From NCBI GenBank assembly GCA_001584585.1, contig LSYV01000015.1:1056684-1120683 (forward strand): a stretch of DNA of 64,000 bases. The letters run 5' to 3'. Under the pieces are notes generated by a model. The model worked only from the letters and a program-made list of their open reading frames with translations, was not told the DNA's origin and ran no database searches. Position numbers and translations under genes: made by a program. This DNA comes from Gonium pectorale. Lineage: Eukaryota > Chlorophyta > Chlorophyceae > Chlamydomonadales > Volvocaceae. This document shows positions 35,501-45,649 of this stretch, in pieces (within the stretch, counting starts at the first letter, position 1; each line of letters opens with the position of its first letter).

Positions 35501-38500
35501 CGCCACCTCCACCGACGACTGGCTGCGGATGATGCCACCGCCGCCTGCGGACACCTGACACACGAAGAATGGGAGTTTGGTAAGCTAACGGCAGGCCCAA
35601 ACCCACCATCCTAGCTTGCGACTGCCTGCCCAGCCTGACCCAGGCGGCCATACAGCGGTCGTTCTTAGCGGACCCGAAACTCCGTCAAGGGGACGGGCAG
35701 ACGTTGTCTCTGGGAGCACACCAAGCTCGTCCTCCAGTCCATCAATCCTTACCAAGAAGGCCGGGTTGGTTGACTCGACCGTGAAGCTGACGGGGAACTT
35801 GTGTGGGTTGTCCAGGATGAGCACCTTCTCCACAGCCTCGTCCCAGTTGTCCAGGCTGAACTGAAAGTGCAAGTCCTCAGCGGAGAAGTCCAGGTTGACG
35901 GGCACGATGTCGGCGGACAGCGGGAACGACAGCACGTGGTGGCCGTTGATCACGTAGTCTAGCTTCTCGTTCACAGAGCGGATCTCGCTCGCCTGGGTAA
36001 CACAAGAAAGTGCAAGGGGCATGGCGCCTAAGAGGTTACGGGACACAGCTGTTTACACCTAGGCATCGTGTGTGGGAAACCCGCATTGCTCAAGGGGCCC
36101 TTCCCCCCGCTACAGTGACCTTGCAAAGCACCCTTGGCCACATGCTCCCTTCTGTTCACGCACCTGCAGCACCAGCGGGAATGCGGCACGCGCCCCGGGC
36201 GGTATGACCTGGCTGATGCTGGGGCTGTCGCGGAGCATCTCTAATGGCTTGAGGTCCAGTACCACCTGGATGGAGCCCTCGAGCGTGTTGTGGATGACCA
36301 GGTGGCGCGTGTTTGTGGAGCCCATGGACACCTTGCCGAAATCCACCAGTCGAGGGCCCACCACCAGCCGGGATAGCTCGTCCTTGGTCAGCTCGCGGGC
36401 GCACTGCGGCGGATGAGGCAGAAGATGTCTCAGGAACCAGGGAAGATATGCATAGTAGCCAAGTTCTTGAGCGACGGGAAATGAAGAAGAGGAAAGTGAG
36501 TACATGCACGCATGCTGAGACCCACGGGGCAGGTCGAGACCCGTAGCAGCCAAGGCATATGTAAGAGCGCCCCTCATTAGTGTGAAAAAACATTAAAGGA
36601 CGACGTAGGCTTTGCAAGCGGACTCTCCCACCCAACGCCCCAAAGACTTGTAGGCGGGGTTCTCTGGTACTTTTCCGACCCTCCGGCGCTTCCAGCTACG
36701 CCGCTACTCGTCTCACATCGATTCGCTCCTGCTCCGACACCGGCCGGGCCTTCCACTGGTGCGTCCCCTCCAGATCGGCGGACCCCAGCTGCCGCAGCGT
36801 CCGCGGCGCTGCCTCCCGGCTGCCGTCCACACGCCAGAGCGGGTCCACCGTCTTAGGCAGGCGGGGCTCCGGAGCGGCCAGGCCGCTGCGCGTGTCTAGT
36901 CCAAGGTTGATGTCGTCCTCCGCAATCTGTCAATCGACACGGGCAGGAAATCGGGCAGCCGTAAGGGCGAAGTATCGGGTGCAGTAGCCCGCGAGCGAAG
37001 GAAGCCGAGCTGCAATGAAGTATGTGTACCACGGCCTTGTTTGCTGACATGCCTGCATTGAGCATAGGTTCTTTGCTCCTCACCGCCGTGTTGAAAAGGA
37101 ACAACGCATACGACGAGCGTAAGCGCGAAAGTGTATAGCGGGGGGTCTCAATCGTCCTTCGCCTTGCCTAGTCACTGCTTTGCACTGCCAGCCCTTCCCG
37201 CCCTTCTTCAATGCCGTACCACACCCGCCACCCACACGGGCCATCCTCACTCTGCCGTTCTTTTTCTGATGTTCCTTGGCCAGTCTCTGCGCTCGCATCG
37301 CCGTGGTATACTTGTCCCTGTGAGCGCCTTGTGCAGCCGCCTCGGCGCGCGTCAGCGTAACTTTGTTAGGCGTATCCGTGAACGCGTCCACCAACTCAGG
37401 CTTCTCCCAGGGCTTTGTCAGCAGCCGGGAACTCTTCTTGGTGGCCTCCATGGTGGATTGCAGGGCCTGCGGTAACCGGTAAAGGGCGTACATGCTGATG
37501 CGTCCGCAGATGACGCCCCGAAGAGCCATTGAGTGCCAGCAGGGCACGGCGCAGCGCAATGGACTGACGGTCCAGCACTCCAGCTCTCTCGCACACGCCC
37601 TTTCCGAATCAATACGGTAGCCCAATGCACGGCGAACAAACGGCCGGGCCGGATCTTATCGCATGGCACCAGCAGCATAGCCCCTTCCGGCGGCAAGCGT
37701 GGAGTTGAACACCCGGTCCAGTTCAGATCTAAGTGCTGGTTGCCAACGTATCCATGCTTGCCATGTCGATCACGCCTCACCTGCTCTTCGTCCACAAAGT
37801 GGCGCGGCTTTGAAAAGTCTTCGGGCAGCTTGTCGGTGCCTCCCACTGGGGACGCCTTCTCGCCCACCTTGAGGCTGGTCCCCGCCAGCTCCAGCCGCAG
37901 GTCCTGGATCACCTGGCCCTGCTCACTCAGCACCTGGGGAGCAGGCGCAAAGGTAGGGCAGCAGGGATCCCGCGTCAGAGTCTACAGGGTGCTGCAGTAC
38001 GATATCCATGCCCAAACCTGCCCTCCGTCCTGCCCTATGCCGCTTGCCTGCCGATTGGCAAGCGCATGGACTGACTTGGCAAGTGGCCCCGCGCGCTGCG
38101 ATCCCATACCATTCAGGACATCCAACGTGCTGCCAGTCGGCCTAAGTGTGGCCACATGGCGAATGCGCTCCCATCCTTTGCTTTTCTATGTGTTATGCGT
38201 TTTCTTCGCCTGCCGCAACGTGGTACCGCACTTACCGTCACGGGGATGACTCCCGAGTGCTTGCCCATGGCTTTAGGCTGGTACCGCACCAGCACCTGTA
38301 CGCTGCCTCCGGGCAGCACGCTGCCGCTGGAAGGCTCCACCGTGAAGTAGGGAGCCGACTTGGACATCTGCAGGGGGAGACCGGGACAATGAGTAGCACG
38401 GACACAAGCATGCGGCCACAGAACCCGTCACGCAGTTTATGACACGCTCAGCTGCTACGACAGAGGGCTTGCCCTACGCCGAATACCATGGCGGACAGCC

Positions 38501-41104
38501 GCAAGCCACTTGAAGCAGGATAACGGACAGTGTAACTCACCACCCCGCAAGCTTTGTGACGCGCTGCCAGCGGCGTAAGGCCCACCTGGAATTTTGCCCC
38601 CATGGCGGTGTTGGTGTTGCTGATGGTGACAAGCTGGTCCGCCCAAGCGTGCGTGGGCACATCCCCGAAAAACAAGTTGGTGGCCGAGAGGCGCAGCCCG
38701 CCAGGCATGCCGCGCGCGCGGATGGGTAGCTTAAGCTTCGCCGGCAGGCCCAGCAGCTCCACCACCGCAAAATACTCATACGTGCGCATCGCCTGGTCCG
38801 ACGTGGGTGCCAGATTGCTGAAGCCCTTGCCCTTTGCGGGCTCCGTGGGCGTGTAGCGCACGCTAACCGTGGCTTTGCTGTATGCGGGGATGACGCCGGA
38901 GAGGGGCGTGACGTGGAAGGGGTTATCCCCTGTGTTGCGGGCCTTCTGGCGCTGCCGCGCAGCCATGATGACGTCCTGGTAAGGGTCGTTGGGGTCGGCG
39001 TTCGCGGCCGCCTCGTCATCCACCTTGCTGCGCATTTCTGCCAGCGTGCCGTAGTGGATCATGTAGCGCGCTTCTACAGGGCCGTTGTTGAACAGCGTCA
39101 CCTCGCGCTCCGAGGCCTGGCCGTAATATAGGCTGCCAAAATCGAGCTGTATGGCACGCAGGAAGGGGGAAGCGATGGCAGCTGTCAGCAGGGAGCGGCA
39201 GCGCTGCGCCAGCTGCGGTTATCCAGGATGGTCTCTCCACGCCTTGTGGGAAAGGTTGTAAGCTGAGCGTGTGTTATATATGCGTGACAGCGTGTGTACC
39301 GTACGTCATGGCGCACGATCGTGCTGTACGCCGGCGCAGGGTGCTGCGCGGTGCTACGACGCTCCGGTTGTTTTGGTATACGCATCTTTCCCTTTGTTCG
39401 CTGCAAACTGGTCGCAGCCTCTTCCAAGCTGCAATTCCAGCACTCCAAAGCACCCCACCAACCATCCCCGGGCCCGCTGCCCACCTCGCTGAGTATGGCC
39501 CCCGAGCTGTCGATCATCTCGAACGACTGCTTCAGTACCGTGGCCGTCAGCATGACCTTTTTGGGCTCTTGCCCCACCAGCACCGAGACCTCGCCCACCA
39601 TCGACCCCGGGTCGGTCACAGTGATGGTCACCGTGACGTCCACGGGAATGCCACCGGGCTCCAGCACGCCGTAAGTGGGCTCAACGGTGATGGGCATGGC
39701 CCTGCAGCGGACGGTGGAGGTGACAAGAAGAGGGAGGGGCGTTGCATGTGTGGGGTCATTCGTTCAAGGGGCCTGCCTCTTGCGCCACAAGGGTGTGGGG
39801 GGAAGCAAGACGAAGAGTGCGATAGGTCTGCACCCCAGCTTGGCGTTCAATCCCATGGGCACACGCCCTGAACCCGATCCTGGGGCGCAGCTTTCCATTG
39901 CTGCGACAGTACCGCCGGCGTCCACAAGCGCCCGGCCGCCCACCCCAGCCAAGGCCCGCAACCAGCGGGCCGCCCACCTATCCCAGTCCAGCCGGAAGCG
40001 CGCCGGCGCCGCTCCCTCATTGACCAGCTGGAAGCGTTTTGACGCTTTGCTGTCGCTGGGGAGGAGCCCCATGTTCAGGTCCCCCACGATACGGACGTCA
40101 GACTTTGGCGCCGCTGCCTTGATCTGCAATAGCGAAAGGGTTACCCAAAACAAACGGGATTGTGAGGGTCAGAGAGGAGCAGGACGCCGGGCATGCCGGC
40201 TCTTAACAGCTAGCCCTCCCTGGAGCCCCGACCGTTTATTAGACCCTGAATCACTGCCTTCAACACGGCTCCCGCTCCGGAAGCGACCAAACGCCCAGCC
40301 CATCTCGGAAATTCAGCAGCCTTATGGCTGGTCTGTGGTGGCTCCATGCACCAAAAACAGTGGGCTGAGCCTACTCTTGCCTGCAGCTCATAGTTCCCGG
40401 TCTCCGTCTGGATGACGATCTTGTCCTGCACGTATTGTCGATCCGGCTCAAACTTGTCCCCATCGAAGAGCACCTGGTCCAACGAAAGGCATGCGGGGCA
40501 CGACACTGAACCCTGTGACGGTATGCAAACCGAAGTGCGCATTGACGACTTCCGTGCGTGTGGCTGCAAGGCGCAACACGCAGGTTGTGCGGCAAGCAAG
40601 GCCCTTTCGCTTGGGGCCAGGCACATGATTGCCTGTGTTTAGCCCTCCGTCTCAACGCATGAGGAGGTGACAACTTTGTGCAACGGAGGCGCCAGTTCAC
40701 GGCACCGCCGCCCCGCCTGGCCTTGCCCCCCCTCTCTTCCCTCCGCTGCCTCCGACCACGTGCACCAGCTCCGCACCTCGAAGCGTGTCTCCAGACCGCC
40801 AGCCAGGCTGCGCGGCTTGAAGAACTCCCGCAGGGCGAAGTACTTAGTTTTGGGCGGCCTGACCTTCACCGTCCTTGTCCGGGCGTCCAGGTTCTGTGTC
40901 CCGGAAGCAGCGACCGCGAGTGACGTGAGGGTCGCGGGCCATGTGCCGGTCGCTCATGCGCGAGTCCGGGTATCCTCCGAGGCTTGAGTACCTTAACCAC
41001 TCAGCCATTTAACTCACCTTTACGCTCACCCACGTACTCAGTAACTGGCCTGGCTGAACATTGGGGAAGTCCAGCACCGGTGGCGTGACCTGTAGCTGGG
41101 CCAT
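23597..41104 (-). CDS. CFAP47: CFAP47/FAP47, central-apparatus protein with ASH-type domains and a CH domain
   Basis: Thirty-nine exons, all phases closing, 2970 aa. From the start: 41104-41018, 40893-40777, 40473-40381, 40123-39978, 39701-39485, 39146-38541, 38367-38236, 37933-37781, 37466-37251, 36926-36717, 36403-36164, 35992-35753, 35554-35431, 35183-35008, 34758-34576, 34367-34082, 33807-33653, 33478-33346, 33076-32964, 32768-32620, 32436-32261, 32063-31900, 31771-31520, 31302-31157, 30921-30734, 30532-30383, 30272-30130, 29963-29811, 29662-29498, 29210-29036, 28808-28665, 28390-28149, 27929-27837, 27666-27600, 27419-26805, 26557-26439, 26201-26136, 25812-25661, 25523-23597. The N-terminus (LQVTPPVLDFPNVQPGQ) and many later segments (LDFGSLYYGQASEREVTLFN) are Hydin/ASH-type immunoglobulin-like domains. 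A calponin-homology region lies near residues 1505-1665 (SDASVLFALLSGYWPGL). Length and CH position fit animal CFAP47. Chlamydomonas FAP47 belongs to the central-pair C1b projection. A Ser/Gly linker sits in exon 35. The last exon alone encodes 643 codons. Intron 3 uses a GC donor. Confidence 0.9.
25986..26028. repeat. 43-bp dispersed repeat, copy 1 (CFAP47 intron 37)
   Basis: Matches 37091-37133 over 43 bases with one mismatch, and over the last 36 bases exactly. It contains an imperfect hairpin, CGCATACG and CGTAAGCG around ACGAG. Same orientation in both places. Confidence 0.95.
26273..26315. repeat. 27-bp-period direct repeat in CFAP47 intron 36
   Basis: CCTGCGCCTCAAGCTG occurs at 26273-26288 and again at 26300-26315. 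Intron 36 spans 26202-26438. Probably simple slippage. Confidence 0.8.
28026..28067. repeat. Perfect 17-bp inverted repeat (hairpin) in CFAP47 intron 32
   Basis: Left arm GCGACAGGGTGTGTTGC (28026-28042), spacer ACCATGCA, right arm exact reverse complement (28051-28067). The intron spans 27930-28148. Confidence 0.95.
32095..32235. repeat. About 141-bp imperfect foldback in CFAP47 intron 21
   Basis: Outer arms TCCAGTCGGATGTG (32095-32108) and CACATCCGACTGGA (32222-32235) are perfect reverse complements. Inside, GTACGGCTG near 32149 pairs with CAGCCGTAC near 32182, with weaker pairing between. It fills most of intron 21 (32064-32260). Confidence 0.8.
37091..37133. repeat. 43-bp dispersed repeat, copy 2 (CFAP47 intron 9)
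   Basis: Second copy of the element at 25986-26028, in the same orientation, inside intron 9 (36927-37250). Confidence 0.95.
40997..41007 (-). other. tRNA-like pol III box A in CFAP47 intron 1 (possible degenerate SINE head)
   Basis: The minus strand reads TGGCTGAGTGG followed by TTAAGG, a canonical box A and D-arm as in tRNA-Leu/Ser. No anticodon stem or clean box B follows; the nearest candidate is CCGGACTCGCGC about 25-40 bases on. A functional tRNA is therefore not supported. It could be a tRNA-derived SINE fragment. Confidence 0.35.
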
Positions 41105-41450
41105 GCTGCTGACAGATGTGAGCAAGATGTTTACGATGCTAAAGTAGGTTCTCTTTCATGCTTAATCATTCTCGAAGGCAAATGCTGCGTATTTCCTGTC
41201 AGTTCTGCATTCCTCGTCACCATAATCTGCATTGAGTATACATAGCTGCATGAAGAGCAACATAATTAGACCATTCATGCCGTACATCCTCTTAATTTAG
41301 GGTGAATTAGGCCAGGAACTAGGCCATGAGTTTGCAAAGATACATAAAGAAATGCGTGGCTTTGCGGACAGGGTAGCCGTATCGAAACAACCGCGTGTTA
41401 TCTGTCGGGCAAGTGCTGGCAACGCTCGCCTTGATCCTCAGGCAGCCAGC
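41105..41450. promoter_or_regulatory. Divergent intergenic region of CFAP47 and GLOD4-like genes
   Basis: These 346 bases between two divergent ATGs must include both 5' UTRs and core promoters. The sequence is clearly AT-richer than the flanks (41130-41350). No specific motif is assigned. Confidence 0.55.
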
Positions 41451-44147
41451 ATGGGTCACCTGAGCCTTACGAAGCGGAGTCTGCACTGGGTGTTCAAGGT
41501 AAACTGATGAAGAGCTCTGGGGTGTGGCAAAATGACGTGCAAAACCGAGGATCGACTGGAGAAGAGGCTAAGTGTGATTGACCTGAGTACGTGGATTATG
41601 CGTATGATGGGTTGCTCGGGCCCTTTGTCGGGGAAAAGGCGCCAGGGGGCGCTGGTGGCCCGCTGGTGCACTTGTATGGCGGACGGGTTGATCCCCGAAA
41701 AAGCTGGGCCGACTCATGTTCTGCTAAGTGGAAGCACTCGATCTCTGTCTGCGCGGGAAGGCCTAGTTGCAGGGATGGAAGTTCTGAGACGGAGCCCTGT
41801 TATCCCGGGCCCAGGTTGGAGACCGCGCAGCCACTGTGCGATTCTACCAAGACGCCCTGCTGATGGAAGCCTTGCGGCACGAGGAGGTGAGGGATGTTAA
41901 GAATGGGTTACTATTTGGCTTGAGTAGGCTCTGCACAGTAGGCTACAGCGGAGTTGAGCAACGGCCGCCCTACCTTGCGGCTTGCAGTTCACGGAGGGCT
42001 GCGCTGCAGCCTGCAACGGGCCTTACGACGGGATGTGGAGCAAGACAATGATTGGGTAAGGTCACGGGCCCACAGCTGGGTTGAGGGCTAAGACACATGG
42101 TTGGCTAAGGTGCCAACTTTATTCATCGATGCATGGTCACACATGAGGCTGTGGCTGATTCCCGGAGTCCGAGTTCGTGACGCTGTTTATGGCACATATA
42201 ATTGGAGAGCAACCAAAATCATCATGCTCTTCGTAACCCCACGCGGTCCTAGGTATGGGCCGGAGGACGACAACTTCGTGCTCGAACTCACATATAATTA
42301 TGGAGTAAAGTCGTACCAGCTGGGCAACGACTACGAAGCGATCACCATCCACAGCAAGAGAGTGTACGCCAACCTGGTGGCACAAGTAGGGAAGGGCCTG
42401 GTGTGGGGCCCTGAAGCGCGAACCGCGTATCGCCGCACCGCTAATCAGCAACCCCTGGGTTTTCCCAGCTGACCGCGATCCATCAAGGTCAATCCTCCAT
42501 CTTCCACCCCGCACCGCATCTCCTGCCGCTGCACTACGACGCGTGCATGCCTCGCTCTTCGCTGAACCTGCTCGTACGTCCCGCAACGACAGGGTTTGGG
42601 CACGCCGCTGACACGGGGCTCCGGCGCGCCCGTGCTGGAGGTGGCTGCTCCTGACGGCTACCGGTTCCACGTCGTCGATGCCGACCCTTCCACGGGCCCA
42701 TGCCCCGTAACGGAGCTCGCACTCAACGTATCCGACCTGGAGCGGTCGCTGGGTAGGCTTCTGGCTGGATGTTGTGCCCGATCGTGACGGGAGCCATCCT
42801 GACGCTCGGAGATGCTTGGGACGAAGGAGTAGGGCGTGGTGCTGAGGGGCGCAGTGAATGTACCCCAGGGAAGCTCTTACCGACCTGGGTCGCAGATCTT
42901 GCTCGCCTCCTCTCCTGCAACCCAACAGTGTAGGCTCCCTTGGCGTTAGCCCGCTTTCAGAACGAGTGTCAACGGGAACGGAACATGGTGTGCAGTGTAC
43001 GTTTGTCCCATGCTCTTGCAGTCTGCCACTGGTTGCTTACTTGCCCTTTTCCCTCCTGTTTCCTTCTTCTCGCGCAACAGCCTTCTGGTCTGGCTTCTTA
43101 GGCTTCTCGGTGCAGCGGTCTGTGGATGGGGAGGCGGAGCTGTCGTGCGGCCCGGCGCAGTGCTTGCTGCGGCTACGGCAGCTGGCACCCGGACAGCAGC
43201 TTGAGCGAGGCACCGCGTGAGGAGGGGCTTGGAGAGGGGGCGACGCATGTGACTACGCGCCTCTGATTGCGTAACAAAATGACGCGGCGCCTGTGAAAGT
43301 AAAGGGATTCATTGTTTGTATGGGGCAAAGAAGGGGGGGAAGGATGCACGACCTGATCTGCATTTGTGTATGCTAGGTTTTATAGAACGGCCGTTGCAGC
43401 AATGTGCTGGTAACGGGGCTCAGTGTTCATGCCACAGCGCTTTCAAGTATCCGTGCTATTCGTATCAAACGGCCCACACGGCGCCTCGTTGACGGCTTCT
43501 GTATCCCCTCATTGCAGATATGGGCGTGTAGCGTTCGCGTGTCCGGGCGAGGCGTTGCAGCAACTTGAGGAAGACGTGCGGGCGGCGGGCTACACCGTTC
43601 ACACGCCCTACGTTTCGCTGGATACGCCCGGCAAGGCCACCGTGCAAGTGGTCATCCTACAGGATCCAGACGGACACGAGGTGATGATGACCGATAGCAA
43701 AGTGCTGATGAGAGATTGAATTATCTTTGTGCGCATCTTAATTTGTCTGTGTATCTTCCGTCGGTGTGTAGCACATTCAGAGGGTAGCAAAGCACTTGGG
43801 CAGAAGCCGCAAGCAAGCTGGCCCCCATTGAAAAGGGGACGAGCTCGGCGGGCACTGATAACTGGAACCGTACATCGCCCGTACCAGTAGTGGAAGCGTG
43901 TCATGATCATGTGGTGTCGCATACGTGAATCACCATTCCGGTTGCCCCTGGCACCTCACACGGCGCACGTGCTCTCTGTCTGACCCAACAGATCTGCTTC
44001 GTCGGTGACGCCGGCTTTCGGGAGCTCTCGCGGCGGGACCCCGAAGCATCCAACCTGTTGAATGAGGCGCTCGCTCGGGATGGCAGTGTCGAATGGTTCG
44101 CAAAGCGGGCAGAAATGGAAGCGCGAATGCAGGCCAAGGGCGTGTGA
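41451..44147 (+). CDS. GLOD4: GLOD4-type glyoxalase-domain protein
   Basis: Eight exons: 41451-41498, 41815-41886, 41988-42055, 42253-42385, 42593-42752, 43081-43216, 43518-43680, 43992-44147; 311 aa, phases consistent. The first exon encodes a short head ending KRSLHWVFK, followed by [17 protein letters not shown] and [20 protein letters not shown]. Next come [17 protein letters not shown], the second-module segment [13 protein letters not shown], and [20 protein letters not shown] leading into [14 protein letters not shown]. These are diagnostic of glyoxalase domain-containing protein 4 (human protein 298 aa), which has tandem vicinal-oxygen-chelate modules. Cellular role is poorly known; methylglyoxal activity is unproven for this group. 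Divergent from CFAP47. Confidence 0.93.
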
Positions 44148-45649
44148 CATGAGACGTTTCGGGCCGATGAAGACCATCATGTGTTGTTTGGGACTGCCTC
44201 TGCCCGTTGACATTTGGCTGAGAGGCACGTGCGGCCTCACCTGAACAAAACACTCAATCAGCAGGGGGAGGGCAGCTGGGCAAGGTGGACGGGCTTGCTG
44301 GCCTGTTGGGTTCCTGACATGACAGCCGGCAAGAAGATGGCAAATGTGTGTAACCCCGCCACTCGCTCGGTGGCATTTCACTGCGTCCTTGCTACTGCCG
44401 TCTGGCGTTGCATGGCGACACATCTACGGTCAAATATACCGGCTATGGAAATGGTGGTGTTGTTCTTAGTTGAGCTGAAGGCTAATGTTGTATCTGTGTA
44501 CCGGTAGGGGGGCTGTGGAGCATTTTGCTGATCGCTCCCAAGAAAATCTCTCTGACAATCTTGCTACAGTGCCCTGAAATAAATGGGCCATCAAGGCTAG
44601 TTGCGAGGATGCAGTTCAGTGGTTGGATTGTGGCCTAGCGGCTGCCTTCATCTGCCTTCCGCTTCCGCAGGACAGGGCAACGGGTCCCTGGCCCTTCGCG
44701 GCAGCACTCGCAGTCGCGTGCCGCCAAGGGCTCTTACGACTGGGTTTGTTAGTAGGCCACTCGTATCCACACAGCTGAGTGTGCGTGCTGTATGAACCGC
44801 ATCAGGCGCCGCCCCGCATGATCATGAAGGGCGCAGGAGGGAGTTGGTCCCTTAAGACTCATCATTTCGCCATCTGTAGGCCCCAAGCCACGAAAATACA
44901 TGCCCCGGCATATGAATTACAGCACAGGGTTGCGATGGGCCATGGCGTCACAAGACCTCGATGATATGATTGGACATGCGTATTGCGTATGCAACGGGCA
45001 AGCCCGTATCCTTACCTCATGATTCACGCACGATGCCTTGCAAGCATTACTCAATGTAACCCACAACCCAGCTATGAGTATGAATGACCGACCTGCTGCT
45101 CTGAGAGCAAGCAATGACCTCGATGCACGTTGGACGTTGCCATTTCAGTTTAAGGGTGGGCACATGCCCTGCGACGGGCACATACACATCGAGAAAGCAC
45201 AACAGACCAAGGAATTGCTGGCCTTCCCGCATGTGTACAAGCTCATGGCCAGCCACTGATGGTCAGCGGGCCTTCACTGACACCACAAAGAGAGGTTGCA
45301 CCCCATGAAAAAGCAAACGGGAACAGGGAGGGCAGCCTTCCCATGTCATTCAGCATTAGACAGCCAGCAGAGACTGGCTAACATGCAATACACTTAGCCT
45401 GGGCTATGGTTACCGAAATCACACGCCCATTCCTCTTGTGTCGCAGTCCTGGTTCTGTCAGTCTTGCACCGCCCTGTACTGTATTGTTGGCAAACCTTGC
45501 AGATCTAGGGTAATCAACATCTATGCAACTAACTCCAGTGCATGCCGTCTGCAGTCCTGGCTCTATGTAAAACCTGCGCAAGCTTTGCCCTTGCACTATG
45601 CAGCAATTTCAGCCACTTCCGCCTCACCTGCCAACTCTGATACCTTCCG
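44148..45649. other. Convergent intergenic / 3'-UTR region
   Basis: Lies between the GLOD4-like stop and the sulfotransferase-like stop. Contains the GLOD4 poly(A) signal at 44349. No coding exon is supported on either strand. Confidence 0.55.
44349..44353 (+). terminator. Candidate GLOD4 poly(A) signal TGTAA
   Basis: TGTAA 202 bases after the stop codon, on the coding strand. Confidence 0.6.

Noticed and set aside
40940..41010. Functional tRNA gene
   Set aside because: Box A and D-arm are present, but no anticodon stem, T-arm or acceptor stem can be paired.
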